Shown one piece after another: positions 28,101 through 36,589 of a stretch of 64,000 nt of DNA. The stretch lies in NCBI RefSeq assembly GCF_947500975.1, contig NZ_CANMUE010000004.1:124001-188000 (forward strand). Reading direction: 5' to 3'. A program made the translations under genes and the position numbers. Positions within the stretch are counted from its first letter, which is position 1. Each line of letters starts with the position of its first letter. The DNA is from an uncultured Polaribacter sp. Lineage in GTDB: Bacteria > Bacteroidota > Bacteroidia > Flavobacteriales > Flavobacteriaceae. The notes beneath the pieces are model-generated. The model saw only the letters and a list, made by a program, of their open reading frames with translations. It was not told the DNA's origin and searched no databases.

Positions 28101-28826
28101 ATTATACCCTAAATCAACAATACCTTTTCCATTTCCAGGAAAACTAGCAACCTGAGTTTTGTATGTTGGTGAGTTCGGGTTTCCATCAATAACTTGAATT
28201 ATATCTTTATTAAAAGTTACAAATTGTTTTTTTACAGGATCATAAGCAGCTGCAACTGAAGGTGCATGAATTGTTAATGTTTCAATAATATTAAATGTAC
28301 TAGGATCAATTAATACTATAAAGTTATTAACTTTTTCTACTGCCCAAATTAAACCATCTGCTTCGTTAATAGCTGCGCCATTTATATAATAACTAAGAGA
28401 TTGGTGTAGTGTAGAAATACCTGTAGCAATATCTACTAGGTATACATTAGTTGGGTTTCCTTGAAATAAATATCCTTTTTCTGGGCTTGGAAAGTTAGAA
28501 ACTGCGTCAGTACAAAGTTCATCTTCATCTAGTATACCATCATTATCGTCATCTAAATCGCATATATTGTTTATTCCATCAGCATCAGGATCATTAGCAG
28601 TAACAGTACCAACAATTGCACCATCTGTACAAGGGTCATTATCTATAATACTTAAAGGTACTTTATTTTTAAATTTATTAGAATGATTTGACTCATTAAA
28701 AAAGGAATTGTTAAAATTTAAAAAAGTGTTTTTAGATTCAAACACACCCATAAACTCTGTATGAGCGTGTAAAGTAAATGTTATTATATTAAAAATAACA
28801 ATAAGTAAAAGTTTGGGGGAATTCAT
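25152..28826 (-). CDS. T9SS-secreted surface protein with thrombospondin type 3 repeats
   Basis: 1224 residues with an N-terminal signal (ends TLHAH). A calcium-binding TSP3-type repeat lies near residues 75-100 (DPDADGINNICDLDDDNDGI), then a propeller-like region with IATGISTL, and a second TSP3 group near 345-385 (LDTDNDGISNSLDLDSDGDG). A large central part of beta-sandwich type follows. The last 75 or so residues form a type A T9SS sorting domain: IRLYSIQGKEIF and LSRGVYIVSLKNETVQLSKKIIIK-like end. The protein is predicted to be exported across the outer membrane and attached to the cell surface, perhaps as an adhesin. The 59-residue peptide gene follows 31 bases later. Confidence 0.9.
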   Translation of the reverse strand: MNSPKLLLIVIFNIITFTLHAHTEFMGVFESKNTFLNFNNSFFNESNHSNKFKNKVPLSIIDNDPCTDGAIVGTVTANDPDADGINNICDLDDDNDGILDEDELCTDAVSNFPSPEKGYLFQGNPTNVYLVDIATGISTLHQSLSYYINGAAINEADGLIWAVEKVNNFIVLIDPSTFNIIETLTIHAPSVAAAYDPVKKQFVTFNKDIIQVIDGNPNSPTYKTQVASFPGNGKGIVDLGYNTSDGGFYGIPTGSNKLYKIDTVNENVTLIGEIVDLPNGTYGAIYTTLEGKFYMSNNTTGVIYEMELKKALAATVFSNGPAASQNDGAKVINVDINGNLICLDTDNDGISNSLDLDSDGDGFTDVEESGGIDTDKDGDLDGNGIDTNGKVTGSTGGYAGNIGTTTYAHQMSIITPPTDQTTVSGESVSFSVVGRADMATNYANGIPLYDSPGNATDRIIYQWYLGDPDNGGTILTDSGVYTGTNSATLNISSADGLFGNDFYVKLTHLDNIFLADTAHASLIGDPCDPQASGNPDIDLNGVSDICQSLIISQYVESNSGTGPKGIEIFNLSPGDFDFSETNIYINVATEGNPNNYTNELVLNSGILPSGEVIVIGSSEVQDYLNGKGLTYITFIQHDFTFDGDDTVIISESATNGGTDYDMIGELTATDPGDNWSGNGVQTSNSNISVIDFYNDNQFVTGGSSTGWSDPSLRYVLTSNDPAGEYGLAGFGEAPIRNVWLGTVSDNFHTTSNWKDTTHANLSNDNVLIPTAGVTYYPRAYEDINLKSIKLLSGAQLKPLAFASSRVMYEQEILTSNWYLIGSPLTGHSFTNDYISFHNIPTAGTDRAFGTYETTDDTWSYLQSNIEMNTSSGVGYQVKKSAAGILTFTGFINDNDVNTTVANNGQAYNLISNPYTSNINSYNFLIDNIARLEIQVIWLWNQEEANYESHIVQEQFIITPTQGFFVKVKSNFATNLVFNKGIQCVVCEGDFQKVENSEILLKMTDGDKNRIAKIFYNENATATYDEGLEGETFGGGNYQNPLDIYTHLLSDSSGVKYQIQSLPNSDYENMIVPVGVTAAAGKEITIKAEINNLPSDIKVTLEDRENNTFTELNDNSFKITLDKAVNGIGRFYLHTTSKSILNVDNIDATSNFINIYNTSNNNLTVEGLNESANIRLYSIQGKEIFDTKINSNGLSSIQLPKLSRGVYIVSLKNETVQLSKKIIIK

Positions 28827-28889
28827 AATAATTTAATTTAAATATTAATTAATTTTTTTGATTTTCTTGTAATAGAGTACCTCTAAAAT

Positions 28890-28919
28890 ATTAGCAAAGT
28901 AGTTTTACTTTGAGCTAAT
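28890..28919. promoter_or_regulatory. Inverted repeat, possible operator for the T9SS gene
   Basis: The arms ATTAG-CAAAGTA and TACTTTG-AG-CTAAT pair with a 2-base bulge around GTTT. The centre at 28896-28910 contains a 15-mer (minus strand AAGTAAAACTACTTT) that recurs exactly at 36502-36516 before the alpha-2-macroglobulin gene. It lies about 65-95 bases before the T9SS gene start. Confidence 0.45.
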
Positions 28920-29109
28920 TTTTTGATAAAATTATAACGTAACTAGTTAAAAAGTATACTAGTTCTAGGAATAAATGTTATGAAATTTAAAAAGGTGTAA
29001 ATAAAGATTTGAAAGAAGTGATCTTAAAGAAATAGTAAAATATTTCATAATATAAATTTTGGGGGTTAAACTTAAATATGTGATAAATATATGTAAAAAA
29101 AACTATTAA

Positions 29110-29144
29110 CAAAAAAAACTTAACTATTTTATTTTTTGTTAAGT
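29110..29144 (-). terminator. Intrinsic terminator of the small barrel gene
   Basis: On the minus strand ACTTAAC, a 13-base loop and GTTAAGT are followed by eight or more T. It lies 14 bases after the stop of the gene ending at 29158. Confidence 0.6.
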
Positions 29145-29157
29145 AAAAAAAGTGTTT

Positions 29158-29601
29158 TTAAAATTGGTATTTTACTGAAATAGCAAAATTAGAGGTTAAG
29201 CCACTTAAATCACCCACAACACCTATTTCTGGTTTATAGTCTAATGATAACAAAATAGGTGAATTAAAGTTGTACTCAATGCCAATAATTGCTGCTCCAT
29301 ATATCCCAATTCCATCCTCAGCAATAATTCCACTCCCTAAGCCGGCGTACCAATTAAATTGTTCTTCTAAAGCCCAAACCCATTCATATAAACCAGTAGC
29401 TTTAAAATTACTAAATTCATTAGCTAAACCTAAATCAATTTCTAATCGATTATTGCTTTTTAGAGCTTTTTGGTAAGAAATTTCAGCTCCAACACCATTT
29501 CCAGTTCCAAAACGTAAACCAATTGCATGATCAGAAATGTCTTGGGCATTAACTGTAAAAATGGCTGATAATAATCCAAAAACAAAGAATACTTTTTTCA
29601 T
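29158..29601 (-). CDS. Small outer-membrane beta-barrel protein
   Basis: 147 residues. The signal peptide ends at FTVNAQ (about residue 20). After it come eight or so short amphipathic strands rich in Gly and aromatic residues (AIGLRFGTGNGVGAEISYQK, NRLEIDLGLA, WYAGLGSGI) and a C-terminal strand ending ISVKYQF with terminal Phe, the usual insertion signal for outer-membrane barrels. Probably an eight-stranded OmpA/OmpW-like barrel of unknown role. It has its own promoter and terminator, so it is probably monocistronic. Confidence 0.82.
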   Translation of the reverse strand: MKKVFFVFGLLSAIFTVNAQDISDHAIGLRFGTGNGVGAEISYQKALKSNNRLEIDLGLANEFSNFKATGLYEWVWALEEQFNWYAGLGSGIIAEDGIGIYGAAIIGIEYNFNSPILLSLDYKPEIGVVGDLSGLTSNFAISVKYQF

Positions 29602-29629
29602 GATTGTATTTATAAAGTTTTAAATTGCT

Positions 29630-29637
29630 ACAAATTT
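29630..29637 (-). promoter_or_regulatory. -7 box of the small barrel gene
   Basis: The minus strand reads TAAATTTG, an exact TANNTTTG match, 28 bases before the ATG. This gives a leader of about 20 bases. Confidence 0.5.
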
Positions 29638-29804
29638 AAGTAAACAATACTATTTAATTTGTTTAACTTTTCTAAAAATTGTAGAGACAATTAAACTTTT
29701 TTTTATACACCAATTAGTTGTTCATTTCATTTAAATAACAATAAAAAAGATGTTCTATTGATAGCAAGTTTAACTATGTTTTAATTGATTTAAAAGATGT
29801 AGTC

Positions 29805-32800
29805 TTATTTTTCAATTACATTAATTCTTTCACCTTTAGAATGACTACTAAATTCAGGTGCGTACATAGATTGTATGGTAGTAATTCCGTTACTAAAGTT
29901 ACCAGCATTGTTAACCCTAACATCATATTCAAAAACATAAACTCCTTTTGGTAAATAGTCAAAAAAGAAATTAGTAGCTGCATCTTTTGTATTTTCATAA
30001 TAGCCTAAATTGTCTTGCCATTTGTATTTAGAAAGTACATTTACGGGTTCTACACCTGAAGCTCTCATGTCTTTCATGTGAATGAATTCCATGTTTCTAT
30101 CACTTTTTAGTTCAATTCTAACAGTAATTAAATCGCCAACTTTTAATTTTGTTTTTGTGTTAATTTCTTTTAACTCTTTCCCTGTATCAGAATTCACTTT
30201 TAAGAATAGTTTTTTATTTAATTTAAGAGGTGTTTCTGCGGATGAAATTTTATCTAAATCTTCAAAATACTGCCAGTATAAACCTCCCCAAGCAATTCCT
30301 TTATCTTTTTTATTGATGGTAACTTCTGCCATTTCTGGTTTTATTTCATCAGTATTCCAGGAGGTTTTAAAATAGCCAGTTCCAGCTTCAATTTTCATAT
30401 CCTCCAATTTTGTAGCATCTATTTTTTTATCACCAATTGTAATATCTACCATTTCTGTAATAGAAATCCAATCGCTTCCGTTTAAAAGTAAAGCATATAC
30501 AGCTTCAGTAGTTGCTTTGGTTGTTTTCCATTTATTTGTTTGCTTATTTTTTAGTAGCCAAATTTTTAAATTATCAATTGTTTTTGTGATGTTTTCTATT
30601 TCAGAAAAAACTTCTATCATTAAAGCCTGTGTTTCTACGGGAGCTTGATAATAGTAATAACCAGCTGTATTGGTTTTCCAATACATACCTAATTCATCAG
30701 AAGTTATTGCGTTTTCTTTTAATGATTTTAAAATTTTGTTTGCACTAGTTTTCTTATCATTTCTAAATAATGATAAAGCAATTTGCCCTTTAGCATATAA
30801 ATTATAGGTTTCCCAAAATTTTTCTGTTTGATTTTGATAATAGCTAACAGCACTTTTTAAATCATTATTCATAGAAATATCAGTATAAAAACTACGCATA
30901 TATAAATACTGAATGATAAAATAATTGATGTTGTTTTTAGCTAGATACTTTTTATAATCAGCATCTCCTTTCTTTTTAGTTTTAGCGCTATTTTTTATTT
31001 TTTGAGCTCTTTTTAATAATTCTTGATAGTTTTTTAGCAATTTATTATCTAAGAAATTTACAGCTTTCTTAATCATTTTTTTTGTTGATGCATCAAAATT
31101 AACAACGCCTAATTTTTGCAAATGACCAAAACCTGTTGCAATATGTTGAGTAATAAAACTATTTGGATATCGCCCGCCTTTAAACCAAGGAAATCCTCCT
31201 GAATTCATCTGAATATCTTGTAATTTACTAATGGCTTTTTCCTGTTCGTTATTTATCTTATTTAAATCAAATAATAAGGCAATTCTTTTCTTTTGTTCCG
31301 TTTCTGATTGAGCATCTCTTAACCAAGGAGTTTCTTGAATAATCAACGATTTTAATTCTTGATTCTTTTCTAGATTAGAAAGTAAAGCATCAGAAGATTT
31401 CCATGCATTAAAAACTTCTTGAATTTTAGGGTTCGAATTTGCGATAAAGCTAGCTATAGTATTTGAGTAATATCTAGAGAAAGTTTGTTCTGCACATTCA
31501 TAAGGATACTCCATTAAATAAGGTAAAGATTGAATTGCAGACCAAACAGGATTAGAGGTCATTTCTATTGTTAACTTATGGTTTTTTAAGGTTGATGAAG
31601 CATTATTTTTTAACTTATTTAACGTAAATATTTTGGTTTGATTAGATCTAATAAACATTGGTAATGTCTCTGTAACCAACATTCTGTTTGTTAAAACGGG
31701 CAATACATTTTGTTCTCCGTCAGAAAAATCGCCAGCTTTTGCTACAATTTTATATTGAATAGCTTGCACAGTTTCCGGAATTGCTAATTGCCAAGAAACA
31801 CTTGTATTTCCATCTTTATCTACTGTAAAGTTTTTATTAGAATTTGTATTCTGTAATTCAACGTCTATTTCTTTTCCAGAAATAGCATCGGTTAAAATTA
31901 ATTTTGCAAAACCAGATAATTGATTGTTTGTTAAATTAGTAATTTTAGCACTCAACGTAATTGTGTCTTTTTCGCGTAAAAAACGAGGTGCATTTGGCAC
32001 AACCATTAATTCTTTTTGAGTAACTGTTGTTAATGTTTTTGTTGCCGATTTTAATTCGGTTGTGTGTGCTAATAATTGTAATTTCCATCTTGTTAATGCT
32101 TCTGGCATTGTAAAATTAAAACTTACTTTCCCATTTTTATCAGTTTTTAATTGAGGGAAAAAGAAAGCAGTTTCGTTAAAGTTTTTACGTGCTTTTACTT
32201 GAGATAATTCATTATTTAATTTTGCTTGACCAGATTTTGTTGTAATAATTATAACGCCATTCAAGGCTTTTGATCCATATAAAGAAGTTGCTGCTTCGCC
32301 TTTTAAAACGGATATTTCTGCAATGTTATTTTCATTGATAGAGGAAATATCACCTTTAAAAATAATACCATCAACTATATAAAGGGCTACATTATTTCCA
32401 GTTAATGAAGTATTACCTCTAATAGTTATTTCTGCTGGGCTTTCTAAAGCTATATCTTCACTTGTAGCTTGTATTCCAGCTACTTTGCCTCTCAAATGTT
32501 TAGATTCATAGCTTAATTTTTTTCTTTTTGAAGCTCCATAACCAACTACAACAACTTCATCTAATTGAGAAGTATCTTCTTCTAATTTTATATCCAAATT
32601 TGTTTTGTTTCCGACATGAATTTCTTTAGAATTAAAACCTAAATAGCTGAAAACTAAAACATCATCTTTTTTGATTTTTAGTGAGTAATTTCCATCAAAA
32701 TCGGTTTCTGTACCAAAATTGGTTCCTTTAATTATGATAGAAACTCCTGGTAAAGGTCCAGATTCATCTTCAACAACACCCGTAATTGTTCCGTCAAAAT

Positions 32801-35800
32801 CTTTTCTAATACGATTAATTTTATTTTTTAAATTTCTTAAATACTGTTGATTAACCCATCTATTACTATTTAAACTAAATCCAAACCAATTAAAAGTATC
32901 GTTATTTATTGATGGAAAAGCATAATAACTTCGGTGATTATTTTTGATATTAAAATAAGTATTATTAAAGCTTTTATTTGCATTGCTAACTCGATAAGAA
33001 TTGTAGGTTGGTTTTGGGGCAATAGGATTAAATTGCCAATTATGAGATTTGAATTCATCTAAAGAAGCATCGTACATAGACGCTAAAACTTCAGCAGCAA
33101 TTGCATCATTTTTATCGTTTTTAAATGTAAAGCTCCAAGTTTCATCTTGTCCTGGTTGTAATTTATCTCTAAAAATATTAGTTTCAATTTCTATACTTTC
33201 TTGTTTTTCAAAAACATTAATAGTTAAATTTCCACTTTCAAAATAATTGTAATTTACAAAGTGGTATTTAATAGCAAATCCACCAATATCTTCTTTGTTT
33301 ACAGGTGCGTATATCGTTTTAATGTTGTTGTTTAATTTGATTAATTGAGTATCAATAATTTTATGATCCTTTTCAATTTGTAAAGTAACTGTTACGTTTT
33401 TAGAGGCAGAACCAATTTGTATTTCTACTTCATCATTAACATTATAAAATGTTTTATTTGTGTTGATTGTAAATAATTTATTGTCTGTAACTTCTTTTTC
33501 TTTGGATGAGAAAATTGAAAACCTTTTTTCGTCTTTTACTTCTTTATCAAACTTGTCTTTACTTTCTAAAACAATAATGTATTTTCCTGAAATCCAATTT
33601 TTATTGTTTTTTAAAATGATTTCTTGTGTTGTTGAAGTATCAAAATTTTCAGTAAAAATAAGTGCCCCTTTTTTCCAGTTTTTTTCGTCAGTTTCTTCTT
33701 CAGAAAAAGCTTCATTTGGAAATAATTTTCTGAATGTATCTTCAGAAATATCTTGATAATCTGGAATGTTCCAAGGCCTTTTTCTTAATGGTTTTTTTGG
33801 TGCTTGTAATTTGTAAATTTTTATGTTCCCTTTTGCTGCAACAAACTCGCCGTTTAAGTTTTTTGTATCAATTTTAATAACAGTTTTATCGTCTTTTGTA
33901 TCAATTTTGTCATCCATAGAAATGGAAGCGATTAACGAATGATAACCTACTTTTACGGTAGTTGTTGCGCTACGGGTTTCACCATTGATGTCAGTAACAT
34001 CAGCAGTTATTTCATAATTAAAGATGGGCAAACTTTTTTGATCACTGCTTTCATCTGGAATTGCTTTAAAGGTAATTTTAAACTCGCCTTTTTCATTGGT
34101 TTTTGTCTCTCCATTTGTAATTTCTTGAGCACTCGAATTCCTGTTTGGTCTTCTCCAATAATACCAATTTGGATATAATACTTTTCTATGTACTCTATAC
34201 ACTACTTTTGAGTCTGTAATATTTGCGCCCGAAAACGCTTTGGCAAAACCATTTACGATAACAGAATCATTTACTTTATAACTTTTTGTAATCGGCTTAA
34301 ATTCAGTTTTAAATTTTGGTCTTTTGTATTCTTCTACAGAAAAACTAACACCATTGTCATAATCAAAATCTACATTGTTATAAAATTTGCTATCAAACTT
34401 AGAACTTTCATATACTTCAATAGAAAAATTACCCGTTAAACCGTTATTAGGTAAAATGAATTTACCTGCTGCAGACCCAAATTCATTCAATTTTAAATCT
34501 AAATTTTTTACCATTTGATTATTAGCATCAAAAAGAGCTATTTCAACATATTCGTTTTTAAAGACATCAGATTTATCTCCTTGTTTTTTAATTACAATAG
34601 TTTTAAAATAAACGGTTTGCCCGGGTCTGTATATGCTTCTGTCAGTAAAAATAAAAGGTTTTAAGACTGTGGTTTTGCTTTCTTCTTGGAGGTAATTTGT
34701 AGAGCTATAATTATAAAAATAATGATTCCCGAATGTAACAAAATCATTTTTAGTTGCTACAGTAATTGCAACGTTTCTGTAACTTTTTTTGCCTTTAAAA
34801 GAAGCAAAACCATTTTTATCTGTGGTTAGTTTTTTGTTGATGTAAAAATCTTCATTATTACTTTTATTTTTGAGGTGAATTCGAGCGCCTTTTATAGGTT
34901 CTCCAGTATCTCTATCAACAATTTGATAGTTGTATTTACCTTCAAAATCATTCTCTATTAAAGTTAAATTTGTAGCTTGTATGGCAGTTGTGCCATAAAT
35001 GAATTTTTCTTGTAAATCATCTGTTTCTGAAGCAATAATTAAATAGGTTCCGTTTTTAAATTTTGGAATAATTACTTCTGTAGAATGTTCTAAATAATCA
35101 CCTTCATTTCTTAATTGTTGGTCCCATCTTGTAACTTTTTCTAACTTGTTAATAAGTGCTTTTTTATCTTCAAATTTGTAAAGTCTATTAAAATTATGCA
35201 ATATTTTTTGATCTATTTTATAAGCTGTAAAAAATAAATTTTCAACGTTTTTATAAGTAATTAAAGCTCTTGAGTTTTTGTCTATTGGAATGTATTTTTC
35301 TGCTTTAATTGAAAGTGTTTTTTCTTCTATTTGAGATTTTAAAATCAAACATTTTTTTGCACCTAAACTTTTAGGAAATTGTTTTATTGCATTATTACAA
35401 ATATCAAGTGCTTTGTTGTTTTGAAAACTGTTCTTTTCTGATGTACTAAAAGTGGCCTGGTTTTTATAGATTTTAGCGATTTCAAAAGCATATAAACCGC
35501 TAGCTTCATGGTTTATGTTTTTCTCTTTTGATGACTTTAGTGTGGTTAGTAAAATTGCTAGTTTATTTTTAAAAGTAGCATGTTTATTTACAAAATTTAA
35601 CCTTTCATTATCTATTAAAGTTAGTGCGTTTAGGTTGTTTTCTTTTTGATGAAAAACCAATAGTTTTTGATATACTTTTAGAGCATTTAATTGTAATGAT
35701 AAATTATCTTTTGATGTAATTTTTAGTTTAGTAAAAGTTGAAATATCACTTAAAAAAACAGAATTATCTATTTTAAATTGATAAGCAGGTTTTGTTATAG

Positions 35801-36419
35801 ATGTTTCTGAAGTTGTGTAAAAAGTTAAAGCGTTATTTGCTAAAAAGTCATACAAAGTAGGTTTGTATATTTTTGATGAATTTTGAATTTTTAAAATATC
35901 AAAAAAAGTTGCAATATTTATTTTTTGAAGTTGTTGATTGTTCTCTAAAGATGCACTATAGTTAGTATGAATTTCTTCAAAAAGTGTGTTTAAATCCCAG
36001 GTTCTAAAATCTACACTATTTACTTTTTCTTCTGTTTTGGTACGGTTGTAAAATTTGTATCTGTTTTCATTAAAATATTGCCAATACAAATTGGCTAATA
36101 TATTTTCTAATACATTTTTTGTAGGAAACTTACTCTCGGAAATATGCTTTTTAAAGTTATTAACCACCTTTAATTGTGCATCTTCTTCAAGAATTAAAGA
36201 GAATTTACTTTGATAAAAAAGTGATTTAATAATTTGTGGAGAATTGTTTTCTAATTCAGCTTTTGTATATATATCATCAACAATTTTTATTGCCGATTTT
36301 GGTAATCCATCAACCTCTAATCTTTCAACTTTATCCCATAAGTTTTTATAGTTGTTTTGCGCTTTTAATTGAGTTGAAAATAGTGTAATCATAAATAGAA
36401 ATAGTGTAATCTTTTTCAT
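29805..36419 (-). CDS. Alpha-2-macroglobulin family protein with inserted regulatory/TonB-plug module
   Basis: 2204 residues with a Sec signal (ends TQLKAQ). The N-terminal helical region is followed by the MG2 domain near residue 590 (FTDRSIYRPGQTVYFKT) and further macroglobulin domains. At about 1205-1290 lies a carboxypeptidase-regulatory-like domain (GTITGVVEDESGPLPGVSII). It runs into a TonB-plug-like part at about 1290-1400 (GKVAGIQA, EITIRGNTSL, YIVDGIIF, NGVIIITTKSG). The A2M domain resumes near 1413, and a thioester-type motif stands at C1642-A-E-Q1645 in YPYECAEQTF. It probably traps foreign proteases in the periplasm. A full-length promoter lies upstream. The plug insertion is the unusual part. 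Confidence 0.88.
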   Translation of the reverse strand: MKKITLFLFMITLFSTQLKAQNNYKNLWDKVERLEVDGLPKSAIKIVDDIYTKAELENNSPQIIKSLFYQSKFSLILEEDAQLKVVNNFKKHISESKFPTKNVLENILANLYWQYFNENRYKFYNRTKTEEKVNSVDFRTWDLNTLFEEIHTNYSASLENNQQLQKINIATFFDILKIQNSSKIYKPTLYDFLANNALTFYTTSETSITKPAYQFKIDNSVFLSDISTFTKLKITSKDNLSLQLNALKVYQKLLVFHQKENNLNALTLIDNERLNFVNKHATFKNKLAILLTTLKSSKEKNINHEASGLYAFEIAKIYKNQATFSTSEKNSFQNNKALDICNNAIKQFPKSLGAKKCLILKSQIEEKTLSIKAEKYIPIDKNSRALITYKNVENLFFTAYKIDQKILHNFNRLYKFEDKKALINKLEKVTRWDQQLRNEGDYLEHSTEVIIPKFKNGTYLIIASETDDLQEKFIYGTTAIQATNLTLIENDFEGKYNYQIVDRDTGEPIKGARIHLKNKSNNEDFYINKKLTTDKNGFASFKGKKSYRNVAITVATKNDFVTFGNHYFYNYSSTNYLQEESKTTVLKPFIFTDRSIYRPGQTVYFKTIVIKKQGDKSDVFKNEYVEIALFDANNQMVKNLDLKLNEFGSAAGKFILPNNGLTGNFSIEVYESSKFDSKFYNNVDFDYDNGVSFSVEEYKRPKFKTEFKPITKSYKVNDSVIVNGFAKAFSGANITDSKVVYRVHRKVLYPNWYYWRRPNRNSSAQEITNGETKTNEKGEFKITFKAIPDESSDQKSLPIFNYEITADVTDINGETRSATTTVKVGYHSLIASISMDDKIDTKDDKTVIKIDTKNLNGEFVAAKGNIKIYKLQAPKKPLRKRPWNIPDYQDISEDTFRKLFPNEAFSEEETDEKNWKKGALIFTENFDTSTTQEIILKNNKNWISGKYIIVLESKDKFDKEVKDEKRFSIFSSKEKEVTDNKLFTINTNKTFYNVNDEVEIQIGSASKNVTVTLQIEKDHKIIDTQLIKLNNNIKTIYAPVNKEDIGGFAIKYHFVNYNYFESGNLTINVFEKQESIEIETNIFRDKLQPGQDETWSFTFKNDKNDAIAAEVLASMYDASLDEFKSHNWQFNPIAPKPTYNSYRVSNANKSFNNTYFNIKNNHRSYYAFPSINNDTFNWFGFSLNSNRWVNQQYLRNLKNKINRIRKDFDGTITGVVEDESGPLPGVSIIIKGTNFGTETDFDGNYSLKIKKDDVLVFSYLGFNSKEIHVGNKTNLDIKLEEDTSQLDEVVVVGYGASKRKKLSYESKHLRGKVAGIQATSEDIALESPAEITIRGNTSLTGNNVALYIVDGIIFKGDISSINENNIAEISVLKGEAATSLYGSKALNGVIIITTKSGQAKLNNELSQVKARKNFNETAFFFPQLKTDKNGKVSFNFTMPEALTRWKLQLLAHTTELKSATKTLTTVTQKELMVVPNAPRFLREKDTITLSAKITNLTNNQLSGFAKLILTDAISGKEIDVELQNTNSNKNFTVDKDGNTSVSWQLAIPETVQAIQYKIVAKAGDFSDGEQNVLPVLTNRMLVTETLPMFIRSNQTKIFTLNKLKNNASSTLKNHKLTIEMTSNPVWSAIQSLPYLMEYPYECAEQTFSRYYSNTIASFIANSNPKIQEVFNAWKSSDALLSNLEKNQELKSLIIQETPWLRDAQSETEQKKRIALLFDLNKINNEQEKAISKLQDIQMNSGGFPWFKGGRYPNSFITQHIATGFGHLQKLGVVNFDASTKKMIKKAVNFLDNKLLKNYQELLKRAQKIKNSAKTKKKGDADYKKYLAKNNINYFIIQYLYMRSFYTDISMNNDLKSAVSYYQNQTEKFWETYNLYAKGQIALSLFRNDKKTSANKILKSLKENAITSDELGMYWKTNTAGYYYYQAPVETQALMIEVFSEIENITKTIDNLKIWLLKNKQTNKWKTTKATTEAVYALLLNGSDWISITEMVDITIGDKKIDATKLEDMKIEAGTGYFKTSWNTDEIKPEMAEVTINKKDKGIAWGGLYWQYFEDLDKISSAETPLKLNKKLFLKVNSDTGKELKEINTKTKLKVGDLITVRIELKSDRNMEFIHMKDMRASGVEPVNVLSKYKWQDNLGYYENTKDAATNFFFDYLPKGVYVFEYDVRVNNAGNFSNGITTIQSMYAPEFSSHSKGERINVIEK

Positions 36420-36474
36420 ATAATAGTAACTTAGGTGTTATCAAAAGTCATTTAATTCTTATAAAAATACAATT

Positions 36475-36503
36475 CAAAATTAGTTATTCCTACATAATTT
36501 CAA
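36475..36503 (-). promoter_or_regulatory. Promoter of the alpha-2-macroglobulin gene
   Basis: On the minus strand TTG (36503-36501), an 18-base spacer and TAATTTTG (36482-36475) match the Bacteroidota -33 TTG and -7 TANNTTTG boxes. The leader would be about 50 bases. The shared 15-mer dyad at 36502-36516 overlaps the -33 box. Confidence 0.7.
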
Positions 36504-36516
36504 GTAAAACTACTTT
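36502..36516. promoter_or_regulatory. Second copy of the 15-mer dyad, possible operator
   Basis: AAGTAAAACTACTTT, identical to the minus-strand sequence at 28896-28910. The core is the dyad AAGTA-N4-TACTT. It overlaps the -33 TTG of the alpha-2-macroglobulin promoter, a position where a bound regulator could act. Confidence 0.45.
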
Positions 36517-36589
36517 TTGAGTGAGTTTATTCTAAATTTTATCAGATTTGTGAGTAGCTTTTGTATTTTTACTTTTTAAATTTTTGTTG

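Larger units (their letters stand above)
28827..29157. other. Non-coding gap upstream of the T9SS gene
   Basis: 331 bases, very AT-rich, with no open frame worth calling. It contains the dyad at 28890-28919 and the terminator of the small barrel gene at 29110-29144. The rest shows nothing recognisable. Confidence 0.6.

Noticed and set aside
33460..33756. Plus-strand open frame inside the alpha-2-macroglobulin gene
   Set aside because: Ser/Phe-rich antisense shadow with no domain pattern; several similar ones lie in the same gene.
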